A stretch of DNA of 64,000 bases. Source: Zanthoxylum bungeanum. Lineage: Eukaryota > Streptophyta > Magnoliopsida > Sapindales > Rutaceae. The stretch spans positions 62,001-126,000 of the forward strand of contig SKCR01041523.1 of the NCBI GenBank assembly GCA_019454045.1. Reading direction: 5' to 3'. The notes beneath the pieces were generated by a model, which was not told the origin of the DNA, did no database searches, and saw nothing but the letters and a program-made list of their open reading frames with translations. This document shows positions 44,831-55,872 of the stretch, piece after piece. Positions within the stretch are counted from its first letter, which is position 1. Every line of letters begins with the position of its first letter. The translations under genes and the position numbers were made by a program.

Positions 44831-45853
44831 GGTTTCACCTTAAGGCAATCAGTTTCATCATCGGACTTATGTCTAACTATCAAGGACTAAAAATAAACAA
44901 CATTTTTTTCTTCTTTTCTTTTCTTTTTTTTTTCTTTTTTTTTCTTTTTTTGTTTTTCTTCTTTTTTTTTGGGCCCACCATGGTCTTTCTATCCTTGCAG
45001 TAAAGTTCTCTGTTCCTCGGTTTCCTTTTCCACGATATCCATGTTTGCTAAACTCTTCTTTGACAAGTCTTCTTTTCCTAACCCAACGGATATCTATGAT
45101 GGCTCTTAAGACACGGGGGTTAACATGATGCATGAGATGCATGAGATGCTTGCGATGTATGTAATACATAAGCTCATAAGAATTTTACACTAGTTGGCCC
45201 ATCAGCATTTTAGAAACTTTTTGGCCCGATTTCCATAAAGGACAGACTCGTCCCAATTTAAATGGCCCAACAAGCCCATACCTCATGACAACAAGTCCAA
45301 CTGAATCCAAATGACAATGGTCCAAAACATAAATGAATAGTCTCTACTGATCCTACAACTATAGTTCATACGCGGGTTTACAGGGGTGTAGACAAAAGCT
45401 CTCGTCGACAAAGGATTACCCACAACTAGGTCTCCCCACTCAAGGGTCCGAGCGACCAAGTGAGCGCACCTTTTTTATACCTAAAGGTACGTGCCAACGA
45501 GTTATGCTGTGTGACTGACTCTCAAATGGATTTCCCATTGTAGATTCCCCAGAGGGAGGGTGGAGCGAGGCTCTCTTAAGTACCCTAGCCCCTTAGGCTC
45601 TTATCGCTTGGTGACAGGAATAAACAACGAGTCCTCCAAATTAGTCCATCACGGTAGACTACTAGTACATGATTATCTAGGTGCCTTCACAGCTTTTCCT
45701 TATAGAAAGGTAGTGAATGAATGAAGACACCAAACCATTACCTAGCCTTAAAAGTGCATTTGATTAAACCCATTTTAACCTACGGTAGACACAGTTAACT
45801 AAACCACAAATTACAATCACTACAAGACATTATTTCGGGGCCAAATCTCTTAT
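44831..45853 (-). other. LARD 5' leader
   Basis: It contains a long T tract (44908-44971), a short - strand ATG frame near 45044 (MDIVEKETEEQRTLLQG then stop) that could be the remnant of a gag start, and unique leader sequence up to the PBS. No domain recognised. Confidence 0.5.
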
Positions 45854-45870
45854 CCCCAGTGGAGTCGCCA
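45854..45870 (-). other. LARD primer-binding site
   Basis: - strand TGGCGACTCCACTGGGG, three bases from the LTR. A common PBS form of plant gypsy-derived elements. Confidence 0.75.
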
Positions 45871-45873
45871 GAC

Positions 45874-48244
45874 TGTAGGACACAGAACTTGACGACGCTG
45901 TTCTAGGCTCGCGGCCTAGTTGGGAGTACGAATAACATGGAGTCGCCACCCGGTGTGAACCGAGACAAAGATTTAAGGCCTCATTCACCCCTCGCAAGGG
46001 AAGACCTCAAACCATTGGGTTCGGAATGGTCCCTTACTTATGTCACTTGTGATGATATGATTTGTGCAATAAACTAACCGAATCTACTCAACATATATGC
46101 TCAAAGACAAGCTAGATTTAATACACATTCATCAAGATAACTCTTAATCTAAGTTTGCATGCTTGAAAGTAAATCATTAAACGGTAAACACGCAACGAGC
46201 ATATTGAACCATTAAACCAAAATAAACGAATAACTATTTAAATATAATCATAAACTAACAAAATATCATGCATAAAAGTAACATAATCATGCTTTAAACG
46301 TAAATAACAAACTAAATTAAATCATGCTTTAAATAATAAATAAATAACCTACAAACTATAACATGCTCAAATACAAGTTGGATGGAATGAAATATGGGCC
46401 TCTTAAGCGGTGCGTGGCATCGGTGTCCCGAGTGCAAACCGTAATACCGTCCATTCGGAATCGGCTACGGAATTTACGTCCGAGTTTCCATCCGATATAC
46501 CACAAAAGGGAACACATATTCCGCTCATCCAACAATCACATCATGCCTCAAATTACTCTCATGCGATAATATTTTAAAATAAATAAAAGAAACGAAAGAT
46601 AATAAATAAAGAAGGTGCCCTCAGGTCTAACCTCTTTTGTCGTTCCTCGAAAGCGCGTTACACGGCCGTCGGAAGGGTTGATACTCCGCAACTTTTCTGG
46701 TTCACTAATCCAACGTCTTTCCTCGCTGTTTCGTTGTTTGGGCTGGTGTTTGTTCACTCTGTTTCGCTGTTGTTTTAAAGGTATTTTCTGGTCACTATTT
46801 TTGGCAATTTGGAGACAGTTTTGGGCAGTTTCTGGGCGGTTTTGAGGGCTACGATTGGTGGCAGTTTCGGGGTGCAATACTGGACAGTTTTGGTGGTTTA
46901 GGGGCTGTATTTATGGGGATTCTCTCGGCAGTGGGCAGTGGTCTTAGGTGCGGATGTGTGTGTTGTTACTGGATGAGGGCTGGTGCTTTAAATTTGTTTA
47001 CTGAGGGTTGAGAGGAGGGCTACATGCGTTTGAGAGTCAAGGTGATGTGCGAATTCTGTGTTGATTATAGGGGCTGCTGAAGGTCGGTTTATGTGTGATT
47101 GTTCAGTCGGTTGCAGGCTAGTTGGTGATGGTGTGAAGCCTCTAGGATGCGTGGCATTGTGAGGGGCTGGTGGCGTGATTTTGTGGGAGTTATGTGGCTT
47201 ACGTTGGAAGGGTTGCGTTGTGCCATTGGTGATGGGCTGGTGGCGTGATTAATGGCCGTGTGTAGGTGTGGAGCCGAGAAGGGTTGCTGCTTTTGGCTTT
47301 TTAATGATAATGGACGTAAGGTATGGTGGATCTGTAGGTAGCTATTAGGGTTATGGTTTGTTCTTTAGCTATGCGTGAAGGTGGTGTCTTCTTTGGAGAG
47401 AGGCAGATGGCTTATTTGGGCGAGGGCGGAGTGGATAATGGCAGGTGCGTGGCGAAGGCTAATGGCGTGGATAGGGAATGAATGAGTTCGGCTCAGTGGG
47501 CTGGTTCGTGACTGATTTGATGAAGGCAATTGGTGAGGACCGGGTGCTAGGCGCAAAGGGGCACGTGAAGTAGGAGATTTTTGGGCGTGAGTGAGTTCTT
47601 GTGTTTCTTGTGTATATTCGCCAGGGTTTGAATTGTATGGAGAATGGTTATTTTTATAGGGCAATGGAGGGGGTTTACCTTATTTGGGTAGGAAAGGGAG
47701 ATTGTGTAATAATTGGGGATATTTTTTAATTTAGTATGTGATAAGGAAATCTCTTAATTTGATGAAGTGATTTATTTATTTTAGGAAAGTGATTTAATTT
47801 AATTTAGGAAGGTGATTTAATTTGTGTCATGTGTTTTATTTAAATTAAGAATTTAATTTAATTAGAATTTAATTTAATTTGTTTTAATTTAATTTGTGAC
47901 ATGTATTTTAAATGTTTTAATTATTTAATTTGTGAGATGTATTTTAAATGTTTTAATTATTTAATTTGTGAGATGAATTTTAAATGTTTTAATTATTTAA
48001 TTTGTGAGATATGTTTTAAATGTTTTAATTATTTTTGGATGTGATTTAATGGGTTTGGTGTGTTTTAAAACAGAGGTCCAACAAGCGAACCCGAAGCGAA
48101 ACACTCGAGTTAACTCTGACAAAATGCTAATTTCCAACTTTACCCTTCCAATGTCCGTTTCCCGCGGGCTTTCACAACTAAAGAGGTTAGTGTCTCCATA
48201 CGAGACTCATCATCGGGCTGATATGAAAAAATGCAATGCCTACA
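45874..48244 (-). repeat. LARD LTR, right (5' LTR in element orientation), 2.4 kb
   Basis: Near-identical partner of 38774-41106. The AT-rich stretch near 47930-48000 has an extra copy of the TTTTAATTATTTAATTTGTGAGAT unit, which explains most of its extra length. Confidence 0.93.
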
Positions 48245-48248
48245 CTAC

Positions 48249-49080
48249 CTTAGGCCGAACATAGTGTATTTGATCACAAGAATTAATATAATAAAGTACA
48301 TGTTTTCTCGTCCTATCTTGCATCAAAGAGTTGAGTTTTGGTCACTGTCACTTTCGGAATTCGATATACGGCATGAGCCCCAAAGGGCCGTCAAAAATCA
48401 AGCCTTGACCGATTTCTTGGCCGATCACCCATGTTTTTGCACTATTAGAGAGATAGAAATGGATCTGGACGAATGCAGTCTGAAACCATGGACGATGTAT
48501 TTCGACAGATCCAGCACAATGAAATGAGCTGAAATAAGGATTGTCTTAGTCAGCCCATTGGGGGAATCATTTCGGTTCTTAATCAAGTTGAACGAATATT
48601 GCACTAATAACCAGGCCGAATATGAAGCCTTGATACTTGGGTTGGAGATACTCCTCAACATGGGAGTAACCCATGTATCCATTAAGGGGGATTCACAACT
48701 AGTAATCCAACAAGTGATAGGAACCTTTAAATGCCAAAGCCCATCAGTCATGGCATTATTAGATGTGGCCAAAGAGAATTGTAGAGCGATTTGATCATGC
48801 AGAGTTGGAACACGTTCAAAGGGCAAAAAACGAGTTGGCCAATAGTTTAGCCCAAGCAGCTTCCGGGTACAAGAAAGCAAACATAGATGGCATATATAGA
48901 AGCGACGAGGTGAAGCCGGTCCTGATGTGACGAAAGGAAGGGACAAATTTCACGGCCGTTGAAATCAAAAAGGAGGACAATTGGAGAAGCAAAATCAAGA
49001 CGTTTTTAAAACATCCCGAATGAGGGAATGACCGAAGGCTAAAACTTAAAGCCCTGAACTACGTAGTCTCAGGAGATGTG
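48249..49080 (+). pseudogene. Element D: rest of RNase H and archaeal-type RNase H
   Basis: Resumes after the LARD with LRPNIVYLITRINIIKYMFS and RPILHQRVEF...LSEFDIRHEPQRAVKNQALT, DFLADHP: the end of the gypsy RNase H. The second, archaeal-type RNase H follows: WTMYFDRSSTMK then stop, NNQAEYEALILGLEILLNMG, SIKGDSQLVIQQVIGTFKC, and in another frame ANSLAQAASGYK. The first catalytic Asp block (YFDRSS for the usual FDGSS) has Arg for Gly. Stops at 48525 and 48793 break it. This confirms the Tat assignment of D. Confidence 0.82.
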
Positions 49081-50232
49081 CTATATAAAAAATGACAAGA
49101 TGGATTGTTGTTGAAATGTGTAGGGCCATCTGAATCCAAAACTATCATGGCCGAAGTACATGAAGGTGTTTGTGGGGCTCACCAAGCAGGAATAAAGATG
49201 AGGTGGTTGATTATACGAAGCGGCTATTATTGGCCAAAGATGGTAGAATCTTGCAGCTCGTATGCCAAATGATACATTGCTTGTCAGAAGCACGTGCCTA
49301 TTCAAAGGGCACCAGCAACCGAGATGATCCCGGTCATTAAACTGTGGCCGTTTATGGGATGAGCGATAGACTTGATAGGGAAGATTTACCCAGCATCAAG
49401 CAAGAGGCATACTTTCATCATTGTTGCTACCGATTTCTTCACCAAATGGGTGGAAACTATCCATGTTGTGGAAATCTCCCAAGAACAGATCATCCAGTTC
49501 ATAAAAGAACATATAATTCACCGATTTGGTATACCACAAACAATAGTGGTAGACCATGGCACCTCACTAAACGGTGGAAAGGTGAAAGATTTACTGGCCG
49601 AATACAGAATTCGATTGGTGAACACTACCCCATATTATCCTCAGTCATACGGTCAAGAGGAATCATCCAATAAGACCCTTAAAGGGTTGATTCGGAAGAT
49701 GGTGACAGACAACGCTAGACGATGGGATGAATGTTTGAGTCAGGCTCTATGGGCCTATAGGACGTCACCACGAACAAGTACTTCAGTGACGCTGTTTCAG
49801 TTAGTGTATGGTCACGAGGCTGTGCTTCCCGTAGAAATGAATATCGAGTCCACCAGGATAATGTTACAAGAAAAGCTGATAAAGGAAGACTACAACGAGG
49901 CAATGATCCAGAATTTATTGGAATTGGACGATATCAGATGCGATGTGCTAAATCGTCTAGAAGCACAAAAGAAAAAAATAGCCAAGGAATATAATCTCAG
50001 AGTAATGGCTAAATCGTTCAGGGAGGGCGAATTAGTGTGGAAAACTATATTGCCACTTGGTTCTAAGGACCCGGCGTATGGCAAATGGTCGCCCAACTGG
50101 GAAGGCCCATTCGTGGTAAAAAATGTATTACCAAACAGAGCCTACCATTTGCAGAACTTGAACGGAAGAGTGCATGCAAGAGCGATAAATGGAAAATACT
50201 TAAAGAAATATGTGCCCTTTTGTGGAGCATGA
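49081..50232 (+). pseudogene. Integrase of element D
   Basis: Starts with a zinc-finger region (EVHEGVCGAHQAGIKMRW ... SGYYWPKMVE ... CQKHVPIQ), where stops replace a Trp-like and a Cys-region codon. From 49372 a 286-codon open frame carries the core: VATDFFTKWVETIHVVEISQ (first Asp), TIVVDHGTSLNGGKVKDLLA (second Asp, usually D-N-G), GQEESSNKTLKGL (Glu). It ends with the module NWEGPFVVKNVLPNRAYHLQ and KKYVPFCGA. The triad is kept. Stop at 50230-50232, only 42 bp from the stop of the convergent PMD gene. Confidence 0.88.
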
Positions 50233-50274
50233 AAATGTACAAAAGGCACTAGAATAATAATGTATTGTCATTAA

Positions 50275-53200
50275 TTACGGACTAAGACGTCCTAAAAGTA
50301 CAAGGAATAAATGATATAACGTCTTACAAAAATTATTAATTTTGGCCCGAAGAACGCCGAAAACCCCCGGGCAGCTCTTAATGGCCGAAAACGTCTCTCT
50401 CCTCAGGCACCATTCGTCATGAATCTCCAAACACACTGCATCCAAATCGGCCAAGTTTTTCTCAAAATTTATATGGGCCAAACCTTCGTACTCTGCCATA
50501 GACTCGTCCATCTCTGTTACTTGAGTAGCAATGGTCCTCCTCTTAGCATCTTTTCTCATACGACTTTCCTTGACAAGACGCTAATCTATTGTAACTTTCG
50601 CTCCAGGTCCAGGAAGACCGATTCCTCGGTCATCATTTCTTCTGTAGTGTCCCTCAGGGCCTGATGAAGGGCGTCAAGAGAGCCACAGAATGTTTCTTTC
50701 CTCATTATAGATGAGCGAAGCCCAACCCTCTGGTTGTGCATATTGCGATATCGAGAGAGAAAGGCTGCTATGCCGTCTTGCATTTCTTGGAGGAAAAGTC
50801 GATCGTCAACCGATATTGGCAAGACAGGAAGGGCCAACATTCGGCTTAATTCGGAGGAGCTTTTGTCCAATTGAAGGATGTTCTCTGGCCGAGCAGCCTG
50901 ACCAACCTCCAGTGCAGCAAAGGAAGCGTATTGACCAAGAACCTCCCGAAGGCCCTCCAGATCTGTACTGGTGTTGACCAAAGGCTAAGGAGGCCGAAAA
51001 GAAACAGAAGACAATCGCCCAAAGCGGTCCAAAATGTTCTGGACCGATTGCAGCAATGGGTCGGATGCCTGCACACGAAGAAGGAATTAGCAAAACGAAC
51101 TAAGGCCATGAGCTAAAGGAAATGGGGGAAAGACTTACCACCCCAGAACCAGAACTGGAAGGCCGATCCACCAATGCCTCAAATGCCTCAGCTTGTGGCT
51201 GCATTATTTCTTGCTGAGATGAAGGATCTGAGGATGATGGATGCTGGGGGACAAGGGCCAGCGGCCATGCGGCTTGAGGAGAAGATGGTCGAGCAGGAGA
51301 ACTTTGTGGCAAGATGGGAGACTCAAACCGAGGGGCGATGATTGTTCAGAAGCGGCTAACACTGGGACCGTCGGAACAGGAGATGCGGAAGAAGCAATCA
51401 TGAAAGCCGGAGAAGACAGCTGTTCAGGCACAAGGGACTCCACTCGAGAAGGAGAGGATGGAGGAGCCGAAGATGATGGCTATGCGGAGGCCGAAGTCTG
51501 GTGCGCAGAAGTACTTGGAGATACTACTTCTTGCGTGGGCGTTGCGGCGCAGTAGTAGGCCGAGCATCTGCAAGAGCAGAGTCAGTCGGACGAATCAGAA
51601 ATGTAAATGACTTCATCTTCTTCGTAAATGCGATGAAGTACGTCGTCTTTATACATAGACCGAGCTTCTCTAACAACTCCAATTGGCCAAACTATAAAGG
51701 ACGTCCACGTCCCTATAACCCCCTCAAAGCCCTGAGGCAGACATCCTGCGTACCAAGGGATATAGTTGCTTGAGGTGGTGCCAAAGAGACCCAGTCGGCC
51801 AAATAGGCTCTGGCACTTCAGCCTCGTCATCCGGATCCTGTACAAATGGTACAGAACCGTCTGAAGATAAGCGTTCAAATAGAGGATGGTCTCTTGGAAT
51901 TTCCTCGACTCTTGGACGCGAACAGCCAAATTCAATATATGGCTTCATACCTTGGGGATCGGCTCCGACTGCAACGCCCTCTCCGGTAATTGCTCCATGA
52001 TGGGACCCCCGGCCGCTTCATCCGCATCAAACTGAACGACCGGCATTTCTGCAGGTCCCACCTCCTCGCCTCCACCTATAGGAGCTTCGGCCCTCGGAGT
52101 TCACGCCTTTTCGGGCATTGCGGAAGGTGGCTCAATCCTAAGCACCTGCACAAGATACACAATTATGATTTTAGAGTACATCAAACTCATGTGCAAAAGA
52201 AGACGGGTCTCAAACTCATACTTTAGAGCGACGGACGCGAGAGAGCAGCACGTCCGAATCAGAGCTACGACTGGGAGAAGGTTGTCTCCTTTTAGCAAGC
52301 TTTATTTTCTTGGGCTTAGACGCCTCAATGCCTTCTTCGATCCCGTCGGCTCAGAGGACTTGGGGGACAAAGTAATGGAAAAGAAAAACTCTCATTGAGG
52401 GCAATGAGAAAAATCGTTCGCGGGCAGGTGGCCATAAATGATCAAAAGAAGAATGAACAGATGTACAAAGAGCAAAAGGAGCGATAACAAAAGAAGAGAT
52501 CAAATAGCGAGTTTCCGTCAAGGAATCCTCAACTTCAGAGACTGAAAACACCTTAAAACGGTCTGACAAAGCAGAGCGCGTGTGAAAGAAAGAAAGAGGC
52601 CACCCTTGAACGATGCCAAATTGATGGGCAACGAAGTTGGATGAGTACACCTCTACTCCGGCCTTGCCATTGGCCCCAGTCATGATGTCATGAATCAGGT
52701 CGCGGCTACATTAAAACCTGCGCCATATGCGAAGACCCGATTCATCCTCTTCCGAAAGAGGGAGGTCATGGACGAATGATGGGCTATCCGACACAGAAAA
52801 AGGGGAAAAAAGAAGGAACCCGAGGAGGAAGAGTGTAGAAATACTCAAAAACAGCGCGAGGAGAGAAAGAAGATGGTCGAAGTTGAGAAAAAAGAAGATC
52901 GGCACAAGGATAAGGGTGAGTTGAATCATCTGTGCCGAAGACAGGGAAATAGGCTCTCAACCAGAGTTGAATGAGCCACAGGGAACCGGAGGCAATGGGT
53001 GATGCCCCCGACCGAAGTTTTTTCTGGAGGACGGCCAATCCCCGATATATGGTGGCCAGTAAAAATGAGGCCAGGTCTAAGTGACGGCCGTGGGAAAGGT
53101 CGGAAAAGATAGGGAGATAGCCCGCCACAGGCTTTTGGCTAGACACACAAATGATATATTTACACAGCCAATAATGAAGGAAATATGTTCGCTCTAACAT

Positions 53201-53782
53201 CGAAATAGGACCAGCCGTTTTCAAAAACGTGCGAAGAAAAGAAGAATATGATGAAAAGAACGAATGGTCCATTGAAGGAGGAGGGAAATAGAAGTTTGTA
53301 CAAGCCGAGATGGTCACTCCAAGAGGGGCCAGTCCAGTAAGAGCACTAATATCACGAAGGGTGATAGTGAGGGGCCCGACCGGAAGAATGAATTCATTGT
53401 ATTCAGAAGACCAAAAGAGCAAAGAAATAGGAAAAAAGTTACGATCAAAAGGAGGCAACGCTGATGAAAGCTCGATGAAAGGAAGAAGGTGATGTTTGTC
53501 TAAAAAGGCTCGAGTATCCGCATGCAACAACATACGTTGAAACCAGTCTTCGAATGCGGTATCGGGTTTGGGCCAGATGCGAATCGGATTGGACTGAACG
53601 AAATGAGAGATGTTAAGTGGCTCAGAAAATGAGAGGCCAGAAGAAGATGGGAACTGTTGAGCCAACGGAGCCGTTGCAATAGTGTCGTCTTCAACGAAGA
53701 TGGGGCCAAGAGCGCACTGGCCGAAATTCTCATCAAGAGTGTGAACTCTGAAGGTGCCCACAGAAGAAGATTCCAGCGCCAT
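50275..53782 (-). pseudogene. Antisense plant mobile domain (PMD) gene carried by element D, spliced
   Basis: Convergent to gag-pol. A 332-codon first frame (53782 to 52784, start MALESSSVGTFRVHTLDENF) has WPKPDTAFEDWFQRMLLHAD, LPFIELSSALPPFDRNFFP and LPVGPLTITLRDISALTGL, then WLCKYIICVSSQKPVAGYLP. This is the plant mobile domain (PF10536, aminotransferase-like) known from MAIN/MAIL nuclear proteins and from transposons (family knowledge). After a shift it continues to a basic, nuclear-signal-like KPKKIKLAKRRQPSPSRS. GT-AG introns: 52146-52221 (76 bp) and 51069-51138 (70 bp). The middle exon is Ser/Pro-rich; the last is a helical region (DGIAAFLSRYRNMHNQ; CGSLDALHQALRDTTEEMM) to the stop at 50275. 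Four or more frame shifts, so a pseudogene as read. Confidence 0.78.
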
Positions 53783-55124
53783 CTTGTAATCGGGTGAAGG
53801 TTGAAGCGCTAGTTTTGGGAGCAGAGGATGAATAAGCCATTGATAACAGAAGGGCGAGAATGCGATAAAAGTGGGTTTGCAGAGGAAGTCGAAGGTAAAG
53901 TGAAGGCCACAATGGGATGAATCCTTATGTAACAGACGAAGGGTTTAACCTGAGACAGGTGTCGCAATACGAGTTGTCGAGAAGTGAAAGCGGCGGGAAA
54001 ATGGAAAATGATGAAAGGTTGCCCTAGACAGGTATTCGAATGCAACTCGCTACGAAAGTGACGTGCGACGGAAGGGAACACGAAAGTGACGTAAAAACGG
54101 CTCTTAAATGTACCTCATGATGAAACGTATAGGAAGGGGCCGCACATTTATTGCAGAAGTGATAGGGTCAAGAAGGACTCTAAAAGGAAGCCCGACAGGT
54201 TACAGAGCGAAGAGTTCCATCCCAGGTTTTACATCGCTCGATCTTGCAGCATCGGCCTCCAGCAGATCGGCCAAACCTCAAAATATTAGCATCGACCTCC
54301 AAGATTGGTCAAGAACAGATGTCAATACTACATCTTCTGGAGGCATCGCCCAAGCTGTTTCCATTATTGGCAATAAAGACAAATTGATATGACAAGACCA
54401 TCAGGTCGCATGCTTACTTTCGGAAAAAAAAACCAAAACCAGACTAGAGCAGGGAGTCCCAATTGGTCAGGTAACACATGGAAAAAAAAAACACTTCACG
54501 TGAAAACAGTATCATGACTTAGGAGTATATAAAAAGAAGGGAAGAAGTTAAGAAGTAATTTGCAGGGTTTCCCAACCACCCATTTAAGGGTCGACCTTAC
54601 TCAAAAACATCACAGCTTGGCCCTCCGTAACCAAGCGGACTCCCTAAGATGAAAAAGAAAAGATCGGGAAAGGCAGAAGAAAAGTCGAGAAAGACAAGAT
54701 CTGCATGAAATAAAGGCCATCAGAAGCGAAAGCTTCTCTTCGATGAAGTGTGAAATGGAATGTAAAGAGATTAGCTAACGGCCATCCACACGGTGTGAGG
54801 TGTGAAATGAAATGTAATGGTGTGGATGGACTATGTCCGTTAGCGACAGCTGACCAGGGTCCCCTGTGTGGAAGGTAATGCATCCTCCCGGTTGCAGATG
54901 GGTTACGCGCGTTGACAGCGGCTAACGTCAGCTTCTCCACGCGGGGAGTGCAGAGAGCCTGATTCCACAGGTTCTCTGGACTAAGGGATTAGCCGAGTGA
55001 TGGGCTGGTCGAGGGCGAAGAGGAATGACCATACAAGTTTCTATCATTCCGATCTATACACCTTTTCGTCGATGGAAGACCGAAAAATTTACCTCGATCT
55101 TCACATCCGGTTCAATCAAGGTAA
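53783..55124. other. 3' region of D, likely promoter side of the PMD gene
   Basis: No convincing gene. It holds the 5' flank of the antisense gene (53783-54100) and purine-rich spacers. An imperfect hairpin lies near 54775-54846 (arms CCATCCACAC and GTGTGGATGG), beside two copies of GTGTGAAATGRAATGTAA. A + strand ORF at 54108-54392 has no known domain. Confidence 0.45.
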
Positions 55125-55138
55125 ATTTGGGGGACAAT
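55125..55138 (+). other. Polypurine tract of D
   Basis: AATTTGGGGGACAAT (from about 55124) immediately before the 3' LTR. Confidence 0.7.
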
Positions 55139-55872
55139 TGTTGACAGAAGAAATTCTAGACACCCTGGAACAAAATCACCCTAAGACGAAGGGAGGAACG
55201 AAGGGAGGAAGGAAGGACGATGGAGCGAAGAGCGACGAAGAATCGAGACGACCGAAGTAGCGGTTAGGACGAAAATGCATGATGCAGTTGCTTCCTCAAT
55301 CGCAGCAGTTGGACAGTTTCCCTCCACAACCGAGCAGTTGAGACACGCAGCTCAACAGTTACAGGCACGATCCAACAACTGCAAAGAGATACTGGGACCG
55401 TCCAAGCGGTTTATAAGTTTCACTATAAAAGCTCAACCCACAACCGAGCAGTTGATCAGACACGCAGCTCAATGGTTACAGGCACGACCCAGCAACTGCA
55501 GAGAGATATTGGGACCCCCCAAGTGGTTTACGAGTTTCACTATAAAAGCTCAACCCACGATCAAGCAGTTGAGACGCACAGCCCAACAGTTGAAGGCACG
55601 ATCCGGCAGCTGCAGGGAGATACTGGGACCGCCCAAGCAGTTTACAAGTTTCACTATAAAAGATCACTCGGACAGAGAGAAGAAGCCCGATCAAATGAAT
55701 ACTCAAACGAGCATTTTTTTTTTATCTTTTAGTTTATATAACTTTTAGGACTGTAATTTGTGTGCTTGTGCCCCTTGGAGGCTTATTCACTTAATGAAAC
55801 ACCCATTGCTGAGACTTTGTCTCAGGAGGTTTGAACCTTACACGTTTCTTTTTCTTCTTCGCGCACAAATAT
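55139..55872 (+). repeat. 3' LTR of D, last ~11 bp missing
   Basis: TGTTGACAGAAG ... CGCGCACAAATAT, with three TATA-bearing units (second unit 3 bp longer). Compared with the 5' LTR, the end CGCGCAAACA is absent and the sequence goes straight into TGTTTGGGTTATCC. Confidence 0.9.

Larger units (their letters stand above)
38774..48244 (-). mobile_element. LARD-type non-coding LTR retrotransposon inside D
   Basis: LTRs 38774-41106 and 45874-48244 begin TGTAGG and end CCTACA. Target duplication CTAC flanks it (38770-38773, 48245-48248); removing one copy restores the host reading ...LRAY|LRPNIV... across RNase H. PBS next to the right LTR and PPT next to the left one show reverse orientation. 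Interior 4.8 kb has no gag or pol domain, so it is a large retrotransposon derivative moved in trans. Confidence 0.92.
33107..55872 (+). mobile_element. Element D: Tat-type gypsy retrotransposon with antisense PMD gene, split by a LARD
   Basis: LTRs at 33107-33843 and 55139-55872. Order on +: LTR, PBS, gag, protease, RT, RNase H (interrupted at 38774-48248), archaeal-type RNase H, integrase; then a - strand plant mobile domain gene; then PPT and LTR. Without the LARD it is about 13.3 kb. The 3' LTR lacks about the last 11 bases and no target duplication follows. Confidence 0.9.

Noticed and set aside
54108..54392. + strand ORF of 94 codons in the 3' region of D
   Set aside because: No domain and located opposite the likely promoter of the PMD gene.
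54775..54846. Hairpin with CCATCCACAC/GTGTGGATGG arms
   Set aside because: Short and imperfect, without other sign of an RNA gene or element end.
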